Below are positions 19,101 through 29,100 of a stretch of 60,000 nucleotides of DNA, in pieces. The notes below the pieces were generated by a model that was not told the origin of the DNA, did no database searches, and saw only the letters and a program-made list of their open reading frames with translations. The stretch comes from Tubiluchus corallicola (taxonomy: Eukaryota; Priapulida; Priapulimorpha; Priapulimorphida; Tubiluchidae). The translations under genes were made by a program, and so were the position numbers. The DNA lies in assembly GCA_030141605.1 (NCBI GenBank), contig JAQGDQ010000147.1, positions 374,001 to 434,000 on the forward strand, written 5' to 3'. The stretch's first letter is position 1; each line of letters opens with the position of its first letter.

Positions 19101-22100
19101 TAAAAATGGATAGAGCATCTGGTTATCATGTAAAACAAAAATCTTAGTGATTTAAATGACTGAGGATTCTAATAGACTTAAAATAATTCACAAACGTTAA
19201 GTCACTAATTATATAGACAGTATTTAATATATAAATATATTATATTATTATATATATAATATTAATTAATCCCTGTATGCATTGGGGGCTGCACATAGCT
19301 TACTTTTGTCAAGGCTGACAAATACACTTGTCATTATAAAATTATGTCTCGCTAGCAGTACACTAGCAATTTCTATATACATGCTATATGTATGTCTTCT
19401 AGCAGAATTTATCTTCAGCCTTCTTTTTTACAGAAAACCTGCTTTTCTAGCGTAGGCCTACAGTATTTTCAGTTGTTACCACGTCAGTTTTAACAAAGTC
19501 TTGTAGGGGTACTTTTGCTGCTGTGGGTGGGTTCTTTAACATTACATATTGAAAAACTATGTTTTAAAGCTTAAGACAGTAAAAAATTTCACAGTTTCGT
19601 GCAGACTTGATATAATTATGTGAATGAGTGTAGTGACAACCCTTTCTCTCAGCTGATTACTTATATGACTCAAAGTCAGGTACTGGACAGCAGCACAGTT
19701 GCATAATGCAAGTTATGAACTAGCTTAAGGTTCGCTATGTGTAATATCATTAGGAAAAGCTGGGTTAGTTCGATGTTTTAACAATGAGAGGCATACAGAG
19801 CTCACTATGGTGTTTCCCATGGGGTACAAAAAAGTTAATTACTCATTAATTAATTCAGCGCATTGCTAAAAAACTTTTGCCTAGAAAATATAACGATCTG
19901 TATCTGGAAAAACAGTGAATGGAAAAACATCCAGCAGTGACAAATACAGTATCGGTATTAAACAGTATAACTGTGAGGTAGCCTTGACTCTACATGCTAC
20001 AATAATTGAGTAGGCAAGCATACATAGAAATTACCATCATATTTTTATACCAAAAAACACCATTTATTGATTTTTAAAATTGATGAAAGTAATATTTGCT
20101 GTGAAAATATTTGAAATTTGAGTAAAACTTTATATTTAATAAAACATGTAGTAAATCATTTTTTAAACCAACTCATGCCACCTGTCTGAAAATAGAAGTG
20201 CCCATCTGCAGTGCCAGACATGCATACAGTATTTCTAGAAATAAAATGTCTGGGAAGGTAACATTAAGAAAGGGGCTTCATAGGTGTATTGTAAATAATT
20301 ATAATGTTAGCTATAATGTTAAAGTCATAAAATTAATATTATTATCAGTATTTGTATAAGTGTAACATAAATAATTACACTGTACCATAATTATTATGTA
20401 CATTATTCTGGCACATCTAGTAATGGAACAAATTTAGGTAAAAATAGCACAGTAAAAATGGCACAAATGAAAAGGTAGGCAAAAAATGGCAAAGGAAAAA
20501 TGGGACATTTAATAAATTGACTGGTTCGATTGATTATAATTTTATTTCAGACGAGTAAAATATGTTTAGGTTTAGGGTTACCATGGGGAATAATTATTTT
20601 AGTTATTTTTACCTCTGCCAAAGAAGTTATGCCTGAACACAGTTTGTTTGTTTGGTTGTTCTTTGTCTGTTATGGCAGTAAGCTATCGCTATTTAACAAA
20701 TTTCCAAGAAACTGTGTGAAAAAATGTGGGTATAAGTGCCAAAATGAGAATCTTTTTGCTGGTCCTTTTTTTCCAAAACTAGACCGAAGAACCCCACATA
20801 CAAAAAAAGCATTTGTGAAGCACTTTGTGGCTGTCTCAGAGGGAGTAATTAGTACTCCTTTTTTGTTATCTCTACTTGGACAAACAACTACTAGTTAAAT
20901 CCAGTTCCATTTCAAGAAATTCTAACTTGTAAAACTATATAACGCTGTATATAACGTTTGCCTATTAAGAGTCATTCCGTGAGAAAATCAGCAAAATAGT
21001 GGAAGGTGACAAATCACCGATTTTGTTCATATTCACAGGGTTTGATGGTCCCCTCAGATGTACTCCACAGCCAAAATATTAGATTTCAGAAATGAGCCGT
21101 TTCTGAGAAAAGCCGCCATTTTGATTTTTTTCGGATTTTGGCCATTTTGGCGTAAAAAATTGCCCATTATTTCTCACGTTATTACAGACAGTAAATGAGC
21201 GATCCAGCACTAGTTAATTGGTGATATATATAGTAGGGGTCTTACCCTACCGTACCATTATCGTTGCCAAATTGAACCTCCTTTTCAGTTGGTGTCATCA
21301 GATTGCAAAAGATACGTGTCTGCTGCTGCTGAATTTAGACGCCATTTTGAAATCCCCATAACTCCACTGGGGCGGGTATTGGGGGACTAATCAATATATT
21401 TTTATTTGCAGCTTGACTAGTCCTACAAATGCATGAAATAAAATTTTGGCCAGCGATCTCCCAAGAGTCCAGAATTTTTAGCCAAAGTTGCTCTTTTTTG
21501 CCATTTTCACAACCTTGACCTATATTTAGCTATTCGCTTTGGATGACGGTGTTGCCATTAGAATCGATACAAAGTGCAGCAACGTCAATGTTTATAGTAA
21601 TAATGGACTGGTGGCTTTACATGTCTGGGCACTCCTAGCAACCAGGCCCCTCATCAGGGGCCGCATTCCCTTCGAAGGGCCCCTGTGACGATTACAACAT
21701 AGTGATTTTTATAATCTGTATAAAACACGGAATAATTTCATGTACATAATAACAGTTTCGTGTACAACCTGGGCACTCCTAGCAACCAGGCCCCTCATCA
21801 GGGGCCGCATTCCCTTCGAAGGGCCCCTGTGACGATTACAACATAGTGATTTTTATAATCTGTATAAAACACGGAATAATTTCATGTACATAATAACAGT
21901 TTCGTGTACAAGTGCTCGGGCTATATACCTATGGCCCGTGGATCAATACGGGGGCCTGGGGAGGGCCCCACTGTCTTGACTGAAAAATAGACTTCAGTCA
22001 AAAAGGTTTAGTATCGCTTTGCTAAACAAGATTCTAAAGTAAGGCGGGCAAGGCGAGACAAGGCACTATTTGTGAAATTGTGTTGAAACCGCCGTGAGCA

Positions 22101-23153
22101 TCGAATATAAGATGTTGCGAGCCAATTTTTAAAACGCGCACAGCTTTGTGTGGTCTTGTATTCAACAGGCGAATAGTTGTCAGTCCCTGATATTTTTCCT
22201 CAAATCAATTCAAGTTAATAGTTAGTTAGTTAATAATACCTTGGTGTGGCAACTTCGACAACCAGACTTCTGCTTACTAACAACGGGCGTTAACAAAAAA
22301 ACTAGTTAAGAAACGCAGCAAAGGCCAGTACGACCCTGCCTCGGACTCTGTGTAACGTATGTTTCAAGCCATTCGCTCATATTGTATTTAACCGCCAGGT
22401 TTCCACCGTCTCGTAAAGATATACGCATATACACCGACTACCATATTCAACTAAACTCTAACGAGAATCAGGGCGCTGACGCTTATAATCGCAAATTTTC
22501 AAAATAGCAAAAAGGCAACAACAAATTCTTTACGTCCACGACTATTTTTTATTCGCCAATATTCAATGAAAAGTCGCACTATAGTAAATAATAATAAGCT
22601 AATAATTGATAATACATACAGTAAGCTGCTACTATGTGTTGCTATGGTAACCTCCTTATCAAAAGAGACAGAGAGAGACACAGAGAGACAGAGAGAGAGA
22701 GTCACAGAGAGACAGAGAGAGTCACAGAGAGACAGAGAGAGTCACAGAGAGATAGAGAGAGAAACACACAGAGACAGAGAGAGACACAGAGAGAGAGAGA
22801 CACACAGAGAGGCAGATGGAGACACAGAGAGACAGAAAGAGAGACACACAGAAACAGAGAGACACACAGAGAGAGACAGAGACAGACAGAGACAGAGAAA
22901 GAGACACAGAGAGACAGAAACAGAGAGAGAGAGAGACAGAGAGAGACAGACAGAGACACAAAGAGACACAGAGAGACAGAAAGAGACAGAGAGAGGCACA
23001 GAGAGACGGAGAGAGACACAGAGAGACAGAGAGAGACACAGAGAGACACATAGAGACAGAGAGAGAGAGACACACAGAGACAGAGAGAGACACAGAGAGA
23101 CAGAGAGAGACACAGAGAGACAGAGAGAGACACAGAGAGACAGAGAGAGACAC

Positions 23154-23184
<31 letters not shown>

Positions 23185-26100
23185 CAGAGAGAGACACAGA
23201 GAGACAAAGATAGACAAAGAGAGACACAGAGAGGCAGATGGAGAGACAGAGAGAGGCACAGAGAGACGGAGAGAGACACAAAGAGACACAGAGAGACAGA
23301 AAGAGACAGAGAGAGGCACAGAGAGACGGAGAGAGACACAGAGAGACAGAGAGAGACACAGAGAGACACAGAGACAGAGAGAGAGACACAGAGAGACAGA
23401 CAGAGACATAAAAAGAGACAGAGAGAGACACAGAGGGACAGAGAGAGACAGAGACAGAGAGAGAAACACAGAGAGACAGAGAGAGACACAGAGAGACAGA
23501 CAGAGACACAAATAGACAGAAAGCGACGGAGAGAGACACAGAGAGACAGAGAGAGGCACAGAGACACAGAGAGAGACAGAGAGACACACACAGAGAGACA
23601 CAGAGAGGGACACAGAAAGACAGAGAGACACAGAGAGGGACACAGAAAGACAGAGAGACAGACAGAGACAGAGACAGAGAGTGACACAGAGAGAGACACA
23701 GAGAGACAGAGACAGACACAGAGAGACACACAGAGAGAGAGAGAAGGACACAGAGAGACAGAGAGAGACAAAGAGAGACAGAGACAGAGAGAGAGACAGA
23801 GAGAGACACAGAGAGACAGAGAGAGACACAGAGAGACAGAGACAGAGAGAGAGACAGAGAGAGACACAGAGACACAGAGAGACAGACAGAGACAGAGAGA
23901 GACAGAGAGAGACAGAAACTGTAATTTATCGTTTCTTTTTGAAATTTTCATTTTTTATTCAGAATTATTAATAATTCGTACTAATTTTTTTCCGATTTAT
24001 GTCACATTCAAGATCGAATCTCGTCAATTTATGGACGAGCTGGCCAAAATTTTATTAATGATCTAAGTATGCCTGGTCAAGCTGTAAATAAACATATATT
24101 AATTATACTTCAAATACCCGCCCCAGTGGAGTTATGAGAATTTTAAAACAAGGTGTCATTCAGACTGTAGCAGACACGCATCTTTCATGAGCTCATGATA
24201 CCTACTGAAAGAGAATCTCAATTCATCAAACTCAATGTGGCAATAGGGCAAGACCCCTACTATATATACCACAGAGCAACTAGTCCTGGATCATTCATTT
24301 ACTGCCTGTAATGATGTGACAAATATAGGTCATTTTTTTACGTCAAAATGGCCAAAATCCGAAAAAAATCAAAATGGCGGCCTATCTCCGAAACGGCTCA
24401 TTTTTGATATCTAATATTTTGGCTGTGGGGTACATCTGAGGGGATCATCCAACCCTGTGAATATGAACAAAATCGGTGATTTGTCACCTTCCACTATTTT
24501 TTGACTTTTGCATGGTTTTCTCGCGGAATGACTCTTAATATGTATAGCCTTATAAAGTGACTTGGTACGTACATATTTGTCAGTCTTTTCCTAAATTAAT
24601 GGTTAAAAAGGTAAATAAACATTATGTGGAACATTCGCGCATCATTGATTATAAATCTGTTTAATGAACAAATGTTTTATGAATTTTTTTGCTAGTTTAT
24701 AAAATACCAATACAGGTACATTTTGTACATTTGCCTGTTTTTCTTTGTGTTAATTATTTGTAATGGAAAGGATCAGATGAGTAAGTTAAGGATGGTTCGG
24801 CTTTGACAGTGATCTGCTTCCTACTGAGTGCATTCTAGTTTTTACAGAAATCAATCCCATCAAAGTAACATATGTGCTATTTTTACTACTTTTCTATTTG
24901 TGCCATTTTTTCCTTTGCTTTTTTCCTGAGCGATTTTTCCCTGTGCCATTTTTACCACACACCATAAAGAACGCATTCAGTGCAAGCTATCTTATAATCT
25001 TGTGCTAGGATACATCAGCATCAGATGCTTAATTACATATTTACCCTAATGCATCTTGGTAACCCTAACACATGCTCCACAGTCTGGTTGAGTATTAATT
25101 AATGAGTTTTATTTGACTGGTATACAAATAAGAACATAGGCAGTGCACGTCAGAACAGTTGCTGTTCAATGTTCAGTCTTCGCTGTATTTCTGGGTTATT
25201 GGTCCTATGCCGGACCTCTTGACATGTTGTAAGATCTGTCATGATCCCTGCTGCATTATTATTATATCCCGCATATTTTGGAAACATGATTAAATTATAC
25301 ACCTACAGTAAATTTAATATGAATTAATTGCAATAATTCAGCAGTGTAATTACCAACTTAAGTACCTTTCCTTTCTGCTGCCGTGCGAAAGCTCTGGGAA
25401 TAATTGGAGAAAAAGTACAATTATGCAGTAAAGTGCAATGACCAATTAAATTTGAGAAATTTTTTAATTCAATTTTATTCAGTAATTCAATAATTACATT
25501 ATAGCTTGGACAGACAGTTATTTAACTGTTAGACATGAAAATTTTAGCAATTTTATTATTATTTATACATGTAGTTCTACTGGAAAAATTGCTGTGTCTT
25601 TAACACCAACCTATCTTTGCCTCACTGAGTTACTGATTATGTCTGGATCAGTTTACTATCTGTAGCTTTTTCTTTTTTCAGGTAGTTGAAAGTGACTGTG
25701 ATGAAGAACTTTTGTTTAATATTCCGTAAGTAGTCCTTACAAGCCATTAACAAATTTGTAATGTATGTTAGTAAGTACTAAATTACATTTGTGACCTTTG
25801 CATGTTTTATTTCATTTCAGGCTTTTTGCGCATGGACATTTGTGTTTACTTGTGGTTTATATTTTTTACACAGAACCGGTAAGGTGAAATTGGTAATAAA
25901 TTCTGTAGTTCATCAAAACAGTGACACGTGTTGGAAAATACATTTGCTCTTAGTTGTTGTAAAATTGTGCCAGACCGGGCAATTGTATTTTCATAGTCAG
26001 CACACATTTCTAACAAATTCTGCAGCGCTTCAAAACACTGCCATGTGATCAGACAGTATGACTGTCATAGAATGCCAAATACAAAGATCAGTTGAAGGCT

Positions 26101-29100
26101 TTGCAATGGCCTTTTAATAATAATAGCATTATTATTATTATTAGGAATTTATTTACCACTTATTGCTGTATATTCAGAATGTTCCATGTTACTTTACAGT
26201 CACATTAGTAAATGCATGGTTGCTGTTAAACTAGACATTATTTATATACTAATATACCGACCACGAGTGTTATTAATACGTAGAATTTAGTAAAGGAATG
26301 CTATTACTGTGCTGTTTTTCACATGTTGTCTGGAGCAGATTTAGGTACAGATTTTGTTCTTTTGTACTTGTTTCATCATGTATCAGGTAAAAATTATTGC
26401 AGGCAGTTACAATAAAGGCTGCTTGTAAACACTTCGTTCAGTTTCTACTTCCTGCTTTAATTTACAATACACCTTCATGAAGTAACTAAATTAAGAGCCG
26501 CTATTTTCACGAGTGAGAGTGAATTATTCAGTGTGTTTTGCTACAACTGGTTTTTAAAGGTTTATATTTATAAAAAGGTCAGATTTATCGTGAGTTTAGG
26601 AATGTGTTTTATCATATATGGCTGAATCACTTTAGTCCTAACTGAGTTTATGGTGTAACACAAACTGTAGAAATGACAAATATATTGGGAGAATGTTGAG
26701 GTTGAAGCTTCAGGGCCTTTGATTCAAGTATAGTTCCAGAAACAACATGCTATGATTTAATTTTGCAAGTTGGTGTCTTGTAGGTGTCTGAAATGCAAGA
26801 TTATATAGGCAGTTGTTTTTTCTGTGTAAGTCTTGTGTAAGAACTACATTACTTCAACACGAAAGAGTTTTGTGTTTTTGCCATTTTAGTCTATGCATAC
26901 CATTTTAGTTTATGCATACCTTAAATTAGTATCTGGATTCTGGAAAGTAAAGAAATAGACAGGTAGAGCTTATTTGCCCAAATACAAGAAGATAGCAGAG
27001 GTTATCCAGACCTCTTTGCCTCACTTTATACTTCCATTTTCAAAGAGTCCATATCAACATTCCCACTTTCTGTCTTTTGTGCCTCAAGGTCCTTGAGAGA
27101 ACATGAAGGTTGATAATCGATGCAAGAATACCATGATTCCCTGTAATAGTTCTAGATTCAGAGGCTTCAAGTGTACACCTACCATGGGAAGCAATGCATA
27201 ATAAATAAGAGGTTAAGTTAATAACTCCTAAATTCAAGGTTTATTTGAGTCTTTAGTTTGTATTACATCTATTTCAGACATTGGGAAAGCAAATTTTTTT
27301 ACAGTATATAAATTAAAATAAATTTACCCAACAAGAGATAAGAAGATGTCTAAGATAAGATAAGATAAGATAAGGCTTGTCTGCTAATGACAACATCACT
27401 TCTGTAGAACAACTCAGTTAATGTTGAATGAATTCTGTCTCTATAACTGTTCCTTTTAAATGGGCACTGAAAAATTCTTTTTGCCTTCTTGTCAATAGAT
27501 TTGTTTAAGCAAAGCATTTTGACTTGAGCATTTGAAACTGGATAAGTAAAAATACCTCAAAGAATTTTAAAACAGCAGAAAGGGGCAAGAGGGACCTGTG
27601 CATTTACAATAGAATTTGTACTACTAAAGAAGGGTAAATAGCTATACTGTATTCTCATAGTTATTAAGCAATTTTTATAAATCTTTGTTCACTTCTATCA
27701 TAATGCAAGCTGCTATGGCACGTTTCTGCAATGGATATGTAAAATTTACATTTTTGTGTGTACACTATGCATTTTTTATAGATTTTATTGTTTTGTTGGT
27801 ATACAGTCATTGTTACCTTTGTTAATCAGTAGCAAACTTTACCAATGTCTTCTTACTTTTGCAGGTTTACTGGAAATGTAAAGTTAAAAGGTATAATAAT
27901 TATTGGTGGTGAAGATGACACCCATCCATCATTTATGAAACTGTAAGTACATGTACTTTTCACAAGATGTTATTATATTAGATAAGCTTGTAGTGAAGTC
28001 GTGTACTCATTTATGGTGCTTACTGCTCATTTTGTGGCATCTCGTGGATTTGATTTCGTGGTGAAATTTAGTAATCGAGAACTTTGGGAACGGTGCGCAG
28101 CTTCTGTTTTTCTGATAGCACATGTTGACAAGGTGCAGTATTGGTTTTTATGTCTCATAGTGGTGTTTCCGGTACTACCCCTAATATCACTGTGGTTCAA
28201 GCTTACAGGTGTCATTTGCATTTTCTCTTGCTGAAAAGCCCACAGAATTTTAGCTGGTATCACTATTGTCATTTTTGTTATGGCTTCTTGTTGCATAAGT
28301 CACCTTAATTGTGATAATATAATATTTTTGTATTCTAGACATAAAAGTAGACCTCACCACCTTGTCACATTTGTCACGGCTTCTTGCTGCATAAATGTCA
28401 CCTGGTATAATATAATTTTTTGCATTGTTGGTATAAAAATAGACCTCACCACTATTGTCATTTTTGTTATGGCTACTTGCTGCATAAATGTCACCTGGTG
28501 ACAATAGAGTTCTTTCCACTGCAGGTATAAAAATAGACCTCACATGACATTTGATGATACGTCTATGGCAGCTGACCAAGAGTTTGAACTTCAAAGAGAT
28601 TACTTTGGCTTGCTAGAATACGTGACAAAGTGAGTGCATTTTGATGAAATTTGATAGTAAGGTGTGCTTTTACTTGAATCTACTATTTTTTTAGTGTTGT
28701 AACTATTCTGCAGTTCATGTTATGTGTCCAAATTTGTGATGCATGAAGTTATGATTAGCTTATTTTCTTTGTTGCCATTAGTCCCGTTACTATAATGAGA
28801 TTTGTCTAATGCAGGGGCGTGCAAACTGTGGTCTGCCGAGAGATCTTGTGCGTCCTGCAAAGAGGTTTGTCAACCTAATGAAAGTGCGGCCTGGGCGACG
28901 AATGGAGTCGCAAATATCAGGAAGTTATTTCCAGCTGAAGTCCGCACCACGATCGCAAAGATAGTGCGGGTTAATTTTTCCACTAGATCAGATGGCATTA
29001 ACCCTTACAAAACGGTTGTCACTTAATGTCAGTGTCATACATGACAAAATTTAACGCTGCTCACTTCGTACACAAAAAAGGGATGTAATCACAGAACACA

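Larger units (their letters stand above)
20965..24538. mobile_element. 3.57-kb element with about 490-base inverted termini
   Basis: The left arm (20965 to about 21456) and right arm (about 24040 to 24538) are reverse complements along their whole length with moderate divergence. They share the end TTAAGAGTCATTCCG, then GTGGAAGGTGACAAATCACC, GCCATTTTGATTTTTTTCGG, CATAACTCCACTGGGGCGGG and AAAATTTTGGCCAGC. TA occurs just outside both ends (20963-20964 and 24539-24540), possibly a target duplication. The interior has a 144-base duplication and a long GAGACA satellite but no transposase, so it is non-autonomous or a foldback. Two independent inverted insertions of one shorter repeat is the main alternative. 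Confidence 0.7.
16358..25681 (+). other. PITHD1 intron 1, repeat-rich
   Basis: A 9.3-kb intron. Besides the elements listed separately, 16400-17390, 18770-20430 and 24970-25680 are AT-rich DNA with no recognisable gene. An open frame at 20530-20898 has no family match and lies in the sense orientation between repeats; I treat it as chance. Confidence 0.8.

Noticed and set aside
20530-20898. 122-codon plus-strand frame in PITHD1 intron 1
   Set aside because: No domain or family match; lies among repeats in an intron; start and length are within chance expectation for AT-rich DNA.
22566-24066. Long Arg/Asp/Glu-rich and Ser/Leu/Cys/Val-rich open frames on both strands
   Set aside because: They are translations of the GAGACA satellite, which lacks stops in many frames. 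They begin and end with the repeat and have no conserved domain.
28001-28594. Open frames around PITHD1 exons 3-4
   Set aside because: They arise from the 93-base intronic tandem repeat. The real coding segment here is exon 4 in its own frame.
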